A stretch of DNA of 5,800 nt from Acidimicrobiaceae bacterium (GTDB taxonomy: Bacteria > Actinomycetota > Acidimicrobiia > Acidimicrobiales > UBA10347). Made by a program: the position numbers and the translations under genes. The notes under the pieces were generated by a model. That model ran no database searches and was not told the origin of the DNA. It saw only the letters and a program-made list of their open reading frames with translations. Of the stretch, positions 1-5,513 are shown in pieces (position 1 is the first letter of the stretch; every line of letters starts with the position of its first letter). The stretch covers positions 832 to 6,631 of the forward strand of contig DNHM01000251.1 in assembly GCA_003485885.1 (NCBI GenBank), given 5' to 3'.

Positions 1-515
1 TGTTCGGCAGCGAGAAGGCCCTCGCGGGCTCGGGCGACTCGAGACCGCACGGTGCCAATCGGGCACTCAAGAATCTCGGCAGCTTCCTGGTACGGAAGAT
101 CAAGAATCTGGGTGAGCACGAATGCTTGTTGGCGTTCTGGGCTCAGCCCCGCAAGTACCGACGTCACTTCGGTCCACCCAGACGGCGGTCCGGCGGCTAT
201 GTCAGGAACTGGGGCAAACGCATCGCGGGTCCGACGGCGTTTGCGGACACGGGTTGCGTCGGCGCAGGTATTTCGAGCAATACGCAGCAGCCACGACCGC
301 GACGAACCATCGCCACGGAACTTGGGCAACGACCGCATCATGCGAGCGTAGGTTTCCTGCACTAGGTCATCGGCCGTATCAGGATCGCCAAGATGACGGC
401 ACAGGCTCTGGACGGCAGGAAGTGTTTTCCGCGTGAACGCATCGAGGGCAAACCGGTTGCCGTCTCGGGCCGCCAACGCAAGCTCATCTAGTTCGTTCAC
501 GGTTCCATTGTGCAT
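1..515 (-). CDS. ECF-type RNA polymerase sigma factor, SigC-like (C-terminus off the left edge)
   Basis: This is an extracytoplasmic-function sigma factor, which directs RNA polymerase to a stress or envelope regulon. Reading the minus strand from ATG 515 gives 171 residues with no stop before the window edge. Sigma region 2 spans about residues 18-92: DDLVQETYARM at 49-59, then SRSWLLRIARNTCAD at 72-86, the -10 recognition helix. Region 4 spans about 115-171: GLSPERQQAFVLTQ, then a helix-turn-helix ending GTVRSRVARARE at 154-165. Architecture and several motifs resemble Mycobacterium tuberculosis SigC as I remember it. The family is about 175-190 residues, so only a short tail is missing. 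There is no large C-terminal extension before the edge. The start is uncertain. An in-frame stop lies at 557-555, and between it and 515 are ATG 551 and GTG 542; GTG 542 has a TGAGGA Shine-Dalgarno-like site about 9 nt upstream. GTG 500 is a later option. The gene is divergent from the putative anti-sigma gene at 559. Family is certain; subgroup and start are not. Confidence 0.9.
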   Translation of the reverse strand, partial: MHNGTVNELDELALAARDGNRFALDAFTRKTLPAVQSLCRHLGDPDTADDLVQETYARMMRSLPKFRGDGSSRSWLLRIARNTCADATRVRKRRRTRDAFAPVPDIAAGPPSGWTEVTSVLAGLSPERQQAFVLTQILDLPYQEAAEILECPIGTVRSRVARAREGLLAAE

Positions 516-531
516 ATTGTTGGGAACCAAC
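501..531. promoter_or_regulatory. Inverted repeats in the sigma/anti-sigma divergent control region
   Basis: Two overlapping symmetries are visible. GTTGG-GAA-CCAAC at 519-531 is a perfect 5-bp inverted repeat with a 3-nt centre. GGTTCC at 501-506 and GGAACC at 523-528 form a 6-bp inverted repeat around a 16-nt centre. They lie just upstream of, and inside, the first sigma codons and in front of the anti-sigma gene, so they could be an operator for the divergent pair. This is inference: both arms are short and could occur by chance. If sigma actually starts at 542 or 551, the whole element is coding. Confidence 0.3.
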
Positions 532-548
532 CCGTAGGGCACAACGAC
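523..548 (+). promoter_or_regulatory. Candidate ECF-type promoter for the anti-sigma gene
   Basis: GGAAC at 523-527 matches the usual -35 core of ECF sigma factors. After a 17-nt spacer, CGAC at 545-548 is a mediocre -10 candidate (CGTC/CGTT is more typical). Transcription would start about 555-559, at or next to the GTG start codon, so the transcript would be leaderless. That fits the absence of a Shine-Dalgarno site. If real, the neighbouring sigma factor would drive its own anti-sigma gene. Low confidence because only the -35 core is a good match. Confidence 0.25.
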
Positions 549-556
549 CATTCCTC

Positions 557-572
557 ATGTGACATATGTGAC
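557..572 (+). repeat. Direct repeat ATGTGAC x2 over the anti-sigma start
   Basis: ATGTGAC occurs at 557-563 and again at 566-572, a 9-bp period. Each copy carries an in-frame GTG, at 559 and 568, so the repeat creates two equivalent start codons three codons apart. It looks like a small in-frame duplication. Confidence 0.5.
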
Positions 573-1224
573 GTGCGACCAAGCCAGGGAGATGATCTCG
601 GCGCGGATCGACGGCGAGCTCGAGTCGACGAACGATGCCCGCCTCGATACGCACACGCAGGGCTGTCCTGCCTGCGCCTCCTATCAAGACGATGCCTTCT
701 CACTCCGTCGCTCGTTGCGAATGCGGGCCGTCGAACCCGAACCAGAGACGGAACTCGTGGTCGATCTGGTCGGATCGATGAAAGGGTTATCGATCCTACG
801 TATCGCGTTGTTCGTGATCGGCGGCACGCTCGTCGTGTTGAACGTTGCGTCAATCCTGTCGCCCGACGGCGGTGCCGCGTCCCATCTCAGCCGCCATGAC
901 GGCATTTTCGGTACGGCACTAGGCATCGGCATGCTCGCAGTTGCCGGCAAACCACATCGGGCTATCGGACTCGTGCCTTTGACATCGACGATTGCTGTGC
1001 TTATGGCGATTGCGGCCGCAGCCGACCTGCTGAACGGTCAGGCGAACCTGCTCTCCGAAGCAGAACATGTGGTGGAGTTCGGCGGCCTGGTGTGTCTCTG
1101 GGCTATCTCTGGCGGGCCGAGCCGCATCCCGCTTCATGTCAAGGCGGTCACCCGACGTTTGCCAGCCAGACAGTCATCCCATGACATCTCGCGATTGGGC
1201 TCTCACCAAGAACCGGCCCTGTAG
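559..1224 (+). CDS. Zinc-finger (zf-HC2) membrane anti-sigma factor
   Basis: A putative anti-sigma factor that would hold the adjacent ECF sigma at the membrane until a signal releases it. The N-terminal cytosolic domain (residues 1-60) has the zinc anti-sigma signature: Cys6, then His32-x3-Cys36-x2-Cys39 (HTQGCPAC). A charged linker follows at 56-75. About four hydrophobic segments come next, near residues 79-100, 116-130, 134-157 and 171-186, then a basic C-terminal tail. His109, His113, His133, His170 and Glu173 lie at or near membrane edges and could bind metal or sense the signal (inference). The layout matches actinobacterial zf-HC2 proteins that I recall beside SigC-like sigma genes and YcnI/CopC copper genes; none of those accessory genes lies in this window. 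The start may be GTG 559 or GTG 568. The latter gives M-T-C, closer to the family N-terminus. Neither has a Shine-Dalgarno. Unlike the usual co-directional pair, it is divergent from its presumed sigma. Confidence 0.82.
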   Translation: MTYVTCDQAREMISARIDGELESTNDARLDTHTQGCPACASYQDDAFSLRRSLRMRAVEPEPETELVVDLVGSMKGLSILRIALFVIGGTLVVLNVASILSPDGGAASHLSRHDGIFGTALGIGMLAVAGKPHRAIGLVPLTSTIAVLMAIAAAADLLNGQANLLSEAEHVVEFGGLVCLWAISGGPSRIPLHVKAVTRRLPARQSSHDISRLGSHQEPAL

Positions 1225-1241
1225 CTCGCCAAAGAAATATC

Positions 1242-1261
1242 AGCCCCAAGAATCTTCGGCT
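1242..1261 (+). terminator. Weak hairpin after the anti-sigma gene
   Basis: AGCC at 1242-1245 pairs with GGCT at 1258-1261, and AAG at 1248-1250 pairs with CTT at 1254-1256 around a 3-nt loop, with an unequal CC/C bulge between. It starts 17 nt after the stop codon. No T-tract follows, so it is at best a weak terminator. Confidence 0.2.
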
Positions 1262-1286
1262 CCACACCAGTTGTGAGACCTACCAC

Positions 1287-1292
1287 TAACGT
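1287..1292 (+). promoter_or_regulatory. Candidate -10 element for menC
   Basis: TAACGT fits the actinobacterial TAnnnT -10 pattern and lies 9 nt before GTG 1302, so transcription could begin almost at the start codon. No convincing -35 is visible. The 77-bp gap after the anti-sigma gene leaves room for a separate promoter, but read-through from upstream cannot be excluded. Confidence 0.27.
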
Positions 1293-1301
1293 CGAGATGT
1301 C

Positions 1302-2399
1302 GTGTTCTCTCCAACCCACCTGAGCCTTCGGCTTCTGCAGCTGCCCACCCATAGCTCTCTCGCTGCTGCCCACGGCGTGCCCACCACCTCGTTCCGTATG
1401 CTCACGCTCGTCGGCCTTCATGTCGACAACGACCTAGACCGGGTAGTGGGCTGGGGCGAATGCAGCGCCCTCAATGAGGCTGGCTACACCCCGGAATGGG
1501 CCGAAGGCGCCTTTGAGCTATTACGGAGTGGCGCTCCGTTCACGAACGTGTCCGCACCAATGGCGACCGCTGCTATCGAGATGGCGGCACTCGATGCCGA
1601 CCTCAAGCAGGCGGGAGAATCGCTCAGCGGCCGGTTGGGCACCAGTGGAAGTTCAGCACCCGCTGGGGCCGTGGTCGGGCTGGCCCCGCTTTCCACCATG
1701 CTCGACGAGGTCGAAGATTTGGCTGCCCAGGGTTACCGGCGGATCAAGATCAAGATTGCTCCCGGCCGAATCGTTGACCCGGTCGCAGCAGTACGCAGTT
1801 CGTTTCCGGGTCTTGAACTCCATGTCGATGCCAACGCATCGCTGCGACAGGAAGACCTGCCGGCACTTATGCAGCTGCGAGATCTCGGGGTACGGGTCGT
1901 GGAGCAGCCGTTCTCCGTTGACGACCGTCATATGCCGGCTCGTCTGATCGCCGAGACAGACCTGGACGTGGCCGCCGATGAGGCGGTACAGAGCTCGGCC
2001 GACGTCGACGCGTTGGCAGCCAACCAGGCCGCAACAGCCATCGCCGTCAAACCTTCGAAGCTGGGTGGTATCCAGGCAGCGCTCGACGTCCTCGACCAGG
2101 TGCATGCAGCCGGAATGCACGCCACCATCGGCGGCATGCTCGAGAGCGGACTGGGCCGACACGTCCTGGCTGCACTCGCGCCGCTTCCCGCGTTCACGCT
2201 TGTTGGTGACCTCTCACCGGCTGGCCGCTGGCTTGCCGACGACCCGTTCCCTGACATCACGATGCGCTCCGGCATGATTGCAGCGCCATCTCACCTCGGT
2301 ATTGCGGGCGAACCGTTTGCCAACCGGCTCGAGCGTTACACCGTTCGGCGGGCAACAGTCACTGCTACGACAGCACTCGCAGCGGTCACCAACCGCTGA
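1302..2399 (+). CDS. menC: o-Succinylbenzoate synthase (MenC)
   Basis: An enolase-superfamily enzyme that dehydrates SHCHC to o-succinylbenzoate in menaquinone synthesis; cytosolic. The protein has 365 residues, normal for the family. The N-terminal capping domain (about 7-110) includes GWGECSALNEAGYTPE at 50-65. The barrel carries the catalytic set with canonical spacing: the KxK pair Lys149/Lys151 (RIKIKIAPG), metal ligands Asp176 (HVDAN), Glu201 (VEQPF) and Asp226 (ADEA), and the second catalytic lysine Lys250 (KPSKLGG). GGMLESGLG at 277-285 is a typical late barrel motif. This superfamily also includes N-succinylamino acid racemases and dipeptide epimerases, which sequence alone separates poorly. 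The adjacent menH and menD decide for OSB synthase. GTG 1302 is chosen because the first capping-domain strand (LSLRLLQLP) begins within ten residues; later starts would remove it. No clear Shine-Dalgarno. The 3' end overlaps menH tail-to-tail by 14 bp. Confidence 0.9.
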   Translation: MFSPTHLSLRLLQLPTHSSLAAAHGVPTTSFRMLTLVGLHVDNDLDRVVGWGECSALNEAGYTPEWAEGAFELLRSGAPFTNVSAPMATAAIEMAALDADLKQAGESLSGRLGTSGSSAPAGAVVGLAPLSTMLDEVEDLAAQGYRRIKIKIAPGRIVDPVAAVRSSFPGLELHVDANASLRQEDLPALMQLRDLGVRVVEQPFSVDDRHMPARLIAETDLDVAADEAVQSSADVDALAANQAATAIAVKPSKLGGIQAALDVLDQVHAAGMHATIGGMLESGLGRHVLAALAPLPAFTLVGDLSPAGRWLADDPFPDITMRSGMIAAPSHLGIAGEPFANRLERYTVRRATVTATTALAAVTNR

Positions 2400-3147
2400 G
2401 CTGGCTGCCCCCGGATGCAACAACTGCTGCGGTAACCACAGGATTCTCTAGGTGCACCGCATGACCACCTTCGATGTTCACGAAGCGAGCATTAGAACCA
2501 ATCGCTGCAACCATCCGTTCGCCGATCATGGTGTATTTCTCATCTTTCGTTCCGGCGATGACCAGAACCGGCATACGCAAGCTGCTCAAACGATCCCACA
2601 ATGGTTCTTGAACCCCGACACCACATGATCGAAGCGATGCCGCCATGCCGTCGGCGGCATTTTCGTAGCGTGTGGCCTTGAACGTCTGCTCATCGCTCAT
2701 GTGGGCAAACATGGGTTGATCTAACCAGTCGTTTATGAATGTGGGTCCGCCGACTTCCATTATGTGCGCAGCCCACCGCTCATCGGTGGCTCGTCGTTGG
2801 GCCCGTTCGTCAGCCGACTCGATGCCTGGATTTGCGCCGATGAGGACCAGCGAGCGGATCTCGATTCGGGATTCAAGAGCCGCGTGCAACAACATGCGGC
2901 CACCCATGGAATACCCCACATAGTGTCCGAGCCCCCCGGCTTCCACGATCAGCCTGCCGGCTTCGGTCAGGTCGGCGTTGCCATGACCGCTCAACCCGTG
3001 GCCGGGTGCGTCGATTGCGAGTACATCAAAATTGTCTGAACACAGTTCGCCGAAGCGACCCCAGCATCGAGCATTTTGGGTAAACCCGTGCGCCAAAACA
3101 AGTCGGTCTGACTTGTTCGACGGTCCAAGCCGCTGCGAACCCAACAT
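2386..3147 (-). CDS. menH: SHCHC synthase, alpha/beta hydrolase (MenH)
   Basis: 2-Succinyl-6-hydroxy-2,4-cyclohexadiene-1-carboxylate synthase, which eliminates pyruvate from the MenD product SEPHCHC to give SHCHC. The 253-residue protein is a compact alpha/beta hydrolase. The oxyanion-loop motif is HGF at 20-22 and GHGLS lies at 49-53. The nucleophile elbow is GYSMGGR with Ser80 and Arg84; the trailing arginine is typical of MenH. The acid is Asp202 (AGTKDEKY) and the catalytic His229 lies in GGHAVHLENP, very like the E. coli MenH ending. A variable cap spans about 106-185. ATG 3147 is the first usable start: an in-frame TGA lies 33 nt upstream with no ATG, GTG or TTG between. No Shine-Dalgarno is visible. 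It is divergent from menD and convergent with menC. A generic alpha/beta hydrolase is the alternative, but the motifs plus flanking menC and menD make MenH well supported. Confidence 0.88.
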   Translation of the reverse strand: MLGSQRLGPSNKSDRLVLAHGFTQNARCWGRFGELCSDNFDVLAIDAPGHGLSGHGNADLTEAGRLIVEAGGLGHYVGYSMGGRMLLHAALESRIEIRSLVLIGANPGIESADERAQRRATDERWAAHIMEVGGPTFINDWLDQPMFAHMSDEQTFKATRYENAADGMAASLRSCGVGVQEPLWDRLSSLRMPVLVIAGTKDEKYTMIGERMVAAIGSNARFVNIEGGHAVHLENPVVTAAVVASGGSQLSGW

Positions 3148-3228
3148 CAGTGCGCACCGATCGTGAACAAGCTGTGCTCAGTTGCAGAAAATGTGCGAGT
3201 CATCGCCCTCGATGATGATCGACGGTGG

Positions 3229-3257
3229 TTAAAAGATTCTGAGCACGACCCTATATG
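3229..3257 (+). promoter_or_regulatory. Candidate sigma-70-type promoter for menD
   Basis: TTAAAA at 3229-3234 (4 of 6 to TTGACA) is followed after a 17-nt spacer by TATATG at 3252-3257 (4 of 6 to TATAAT). Transcription would begin near 3264 and give a roughly 22-nt leader before GTG 3286. The spacing is ideal but both hexamers are imperfect. The TACAGT at 3274 is a competing candidate. Confidence 0.3.
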
Positions 3258-3273
3258 GCCGGACAAGCCGTCA

Positions 3274-3279
3274 TACAGT
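3274..3279 (+). promoter_or_regulatory. Candidate -10 element for a leaderless menD mRNA
   Basis: TACAGT fits TAnnnT and ends 6 nt before GTG 3286, the spacing expected when transcription starts at the initiation codon. The same hexamer sits 7 nt before the lipoprotein ATG at 5027. No Shine-Dalgarno precedes GTG 3286, consistent with leaderless translation. No clear -35 is visible. Confidence 0.38.
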
Positions 3280-3285
3280 GCAAGC

Positions 3286-4974
3286 GTGAATCACGCGCCG
3301 CTAACGGCGAACGCGACATACAGCGCAACAGTGTGTGACCAGTTGTGTGTCGATGGCCTCACCACGGCTTTCATCGCCCCAGGATCCAGATCGACCCCGC
3401 TGGCGCTTGCGTTGGTTGCACACCCGGGCATTACCACCCATATCTTCCACGACGAACGTTCCGCCGCCTTTGCAGCGCTCGGCCATGGGTGGGCTACTGG
3501 CCGACCTGCACTCATTCTGTGCAGCAGCGGCACTGCCGGCGCCCACTTTTATGCGGCGGTGATCGAGGCTGATGCCTCTGCTGTCCCGCTCATTGCGGTC
3601 ACCGCCGACCGGCCCCCGGAATTGTGGGGCCGCGGCGCACCTCAGACAATTGACCAGACCCACTTGTATGGATCTCGGGTGCGTGACTTCGTCGAACCAG
3701 GACCGCCTGACGACTTGGATCCGGCAACCTGGCGTTCGATCGCCAGGCGGGTCTGGGCAGCGGCGACCGGCGCTGTACCCGGACCTGTACACGTAAACCT
3801 GAGTTTCCGCGATCCGCTGACCGGCACACCCGACGAGCTGCCGGCTGTGATCGAAGATGCAATTTCGCCAACCCAGGCCGAGGTTCCGGCCGATGTTGTC
3901 GATCAGCTCCACGAGCTCGTGTCATCACCCCGAGGCGTGATCATTGCCGGACGAAACCAAACCGGGGCTGCCACCATTCTGCAGCTGGCGAACATACTGG
4001 GCTGGCCGGTGCTGTCAGACCATCGGTCTGGTTGCCGCGATGCTTCTGCCCCCGTTGCTATTCGCCACTTTGACTCGCTGCTGCGATCCCGCGCCTTCAC
4101 AGACGGACACCGGCCCGAGGTCGTCTTACGGATTGGCGAGATCGTTTCGAGCAAGGCCGTTTCTCAGTGGCTGAGTGCGTGCGCTGGCGCAGGCACCGCG
4201 GTAATCTCAAGCCGACCCTACGGCCGCAACATCGACCCCGAGTCAATCGCTGACTTCCAATTCGACGAGCCAGGGGTTATCGCCGCTCTCGTGGATCGAT
4301 GCGGTGAGACAGCCATTGACACAGCATGGCTGGCCAGCTGGTCCAGCGCGGATCAACGTGGCGCACAGGCAGTGCAGGCAGCTATCGAAGCCGGCCCTCA
4401 ACCAAACGAGATCGGTATTGCCCAAGCGTGTGTTCACGGCGTTCCGACCGGGGGTGCACTCGTGGCATCCGCGTCTATGCCGATCCGCGACGTGGAGTGG
4501 TTCGGCCCAAATCGCGGCGACATCACGCTGGTAGCGAATCGAGGCGCCAACGGCATCGACGGTGTGATCGCCACCGCAGTGGGCGTGGCACTCACCGGCC
4601 AGCCAACCATTTGCCTCATCGGCGATGTTGCTTTCCTGCACGACTCGTCCACGCTGGTCGCGCTCAGCGAACGAGCGATCGACTTGACTGTGGTCGTCAC
4701 CAACAACGACGGCGGTGCAATCTTCTCGTTCCTACCTCAGCACGAACTGCTCGACGCACACGAGTATGAAGAACTCTTCGGAACACCCCACGGAACCGAC
4801 CTAGAGGCGCTGGTGCGGTCCCACGGCATCGTTGTCGAACAGTTCACTGGTGTACTCCAGGCCCCACACGGCGTCAGGGTGGTGGTTGCCCACACCAATC
4901 GCGCCGAGAACCTGGAACTCCATCACCGCGTGCATGCTTCGGTCAACACCGCTCTTGAATCTCCCGCGGGTTAG
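3286..4974 (+). CDS. menD: SEPHCHC synthase, ThDP-dependent (MenD)
   Basis: 2-Succinyl-5-enolpyruvyl-6-hydroxy-3-cyclohexene-1-carboxylate synthase, which joins the succinic semialdehyde unit derived from 2-oxoglutarate to isochorismate, using thiamine diphosphate and a divalent metal. From GTG 3286 it has 562 residues, normal for MenD. APGSRSTPLALAL at about 31-43 includes the Ser/Arg substrate site. Glu57 in FHDERSAAF is the cofactor-activating glutamate. SSGTAGAHFYAAVIEA follows at 80-95 and a TADRPPEL segment at 106-113. SMPIRD at 397-402 matches the Ser and Arg that bind isochorismate in E. coli MenD. NRGANGIDG starts at 418. The ThDP/Mg motif runs from GD at 446-447 to NNDGG at 473-477. 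The frame is open back to GTG 3163, which would add 41 residues. I reject that because MenD proteins normally have only about 30 residues before GSRS, and 3286 gives exactly that. A possible leaderless signal lies just upstream. Divergent from menH. Confidence 0.95.
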   Translation: MNHAPLTANATYSATVCDQLCVDGLTTAFIAPGSRSTPLALALVAHPGITTHIFHDERSAAFAALGHGWATGRPALILCSSGTAGAHFYAAVIEADASAVPLIAVTADRPPELWGRGAPQTIDQTHLYGSRVRDFVEPGPPDDLDPATWRSIARRVWAAATGAVPGPVHVNLSFRDPLTGTPDELPAVIEDAISPTQAEVPADVVDQLHELVSSPRGVIIAGRNQTGAATILQLANILGWPVLSDHRSGCRDASAPVAIRHFDSLLRSRAFTDGHRPEVVLRIGEIVSSKAVSQWLSACAGAGTAVISSRPYGRNIDPESIADFQFDEPGVIAALVDRCGETAIDTAWLASWSSADQRGAQAVQAAIEAGPQPNEIGIAQACVHGVPTGGALVASASMPIRDVEWFGPNRGDITLVANRGANGIDGVIATAVGVALTGQPTICLIGDVAFLHDSSTLVALSERAIDLTVVVTNNDGGAIFSFLPQHELLDAHEYEELFGTPHGTDLEALVRSHGIVVEQFTGVLQAPHGVRVVVAHTNRAENLELHHRVHASVNTALESPAG

Positions 4975-5013
4975 TTCCTCGCCGAGCGCCCCCGCCAGCG
5001 TGACGGGTTGTCC

Positions 5014-5019
5014 TACAGT
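5014..5019 (+). promoter_or_regulatory. Candidate -10 element for the lipoprotein gene (leaderless)
   Basis: TACAGT ends 7 nt before ATG 5027, so a transcript would start at or within a base of the initiation codon. There is no Shine-Dalgarno in the 52-bp gap after menD. The hexamer is identical to that preceding menD. A -35 element is not evident, and co-transcription with menD remains possible. Confidence 0.36.
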
Positions 5020-5026
5020 CGCTGCC

Positions 5027-5506
5027 ATGAAGCGAATGTTGGCGACAGCCACTCTGCTCTGCCTGATTGTGGTTGGCTGCGGCGGATCCGACGACGCAGC
5101 CGACGTTGCCACAACAAACGATGCAGCATCTAGCAGCTGTCTCGCCGGTGACACTGCGTGCGCCGATGGCGCCGACGGTGGTGCGGCTGGCGAACTGCCA
5201 GACGTCATTTCACTGGCCGACCCCGACGATCCCGATGCACCGTTACAGGTCAACTTCGGCGGCTTCTTCTACAGCGACGGCACCATCTCGCAACTCTGCT
5301 CGGCGTTGGCCGAAAGTTTCCCGCCACAGTGCGGTTCGTTGGTCATCGACATCGAAGCCCCACTCGATGTTGTGCTCGAACATGTCGCCGAGTCGTTCGG
5401 CAACCCCGATGATGCCAAGATCAACATCAATCAGGGAATCTATTGGACCGATGACTGGGTCAACCTCTCGGGCACCCTCCAAGCAAACCGGCTCGTGCTT
5501 GAGTAA
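5027..5506 (+). CDS. Acidic Cys-containing lipoprotein of unknown function
   Basis: The 159-residue product begins with a lipoprotein signal peptide: Met-Lys-Arg, a hydrophobic core at 4-16, and lipobox VVGC with acylated Cys18. A Gly/Ser/Asp-rich linker (19-58) holds Cys38 and Cys45 (CLAGDTAC). A globular C-terminal domain follows (about 72-159) with Cys91 and Cys102 flanking ALAESFPPQ, then a TDDW and GTL ending that suggests short beta strands. After Cys18 there are about 25 Asp/Glu and only one Lys and one Arg, so the mature protein is strongly acidic. The cysteine pairs could be disulfides outside the membrane (inference). The SFPPQC pattern reminds me of small hypothetical lipoproteins in Acidimicrobiia; I know no function. 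ATG 5027 is chosen for the signal peptide; the frame is open further upstream but that part overlaps menD and is not coding. It lies 52 bp after menD, on the same strand. Confidence 0.85.
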   Translation: MKRMLATATLLCLIVVGCGGSDDAADVATTNDAASSSCLAGDTACADGADGGAAGELPDVISLADPDDPDAPLQVNFGGFFYSDGTISQLCSALAESFPPQCGSLVIDIEAPLDVVLEHVAESFGNPDDAKININQGIYWTDDWVNLSGTLQANRLVLE

Positions 5507-5513
5507 CTCGACG

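Larger units (their letters stand above)
3148..3285. promoter_or_regulatory. Shared menH-menD divergent control region
   Basis: This 138-bp gap separates the divergent menH and menD genes. It is richer in A and T than its surroundings, notably 3229-3257. An open frame from GTG 3163 runs through it into menD, but its 41 codons include TTA and ATA, have a less GC-biased third position than menD proper, and lack resemblance to MenD N-termini. I therefore treat it as non-coding. Candidate menD promoters are listed separately. No convincing promoter for menH was seen. Confidence 0.6.

Noticed and set aside
52..436. Plus-strand open frames opposite the sigma factor
   Set aside because: They are antisense shadows of a clear sigma-70 region 2/region 4 protein; their products are Arg/Ser/Pro-rich with no recognisable domain.
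1653..2162. Long minus-strand open frame inside menC
   Set aside because: It is a shadow of menC, whose catalytic Lys/Asp/Glu residues and spacing are all intact; its own product has no recognisable motif.
1302..2399. N-succinylamino acid racemase or dipeptide epimerase instead of MenC
   Set aside because: The active-site residues cannot exclude these, but immediate linkage to menH and menD makes OSB synthase the better call.
3148..3285. A small separate gene or upstream peptide in the menH-menD gap
   Set aside because: The frame has no stop before menD, atypical codon use and no ribosome binding site; promoter-like sequence explains the region better.
4832..5026. N-terminal extension of the lipoprotein frame back to 4832
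   Set aside because: It overlaps menD by about 140 bp in another frame and would bury the lipoprotein signal peptide and lipobox that begin exactly at ATG 5027.
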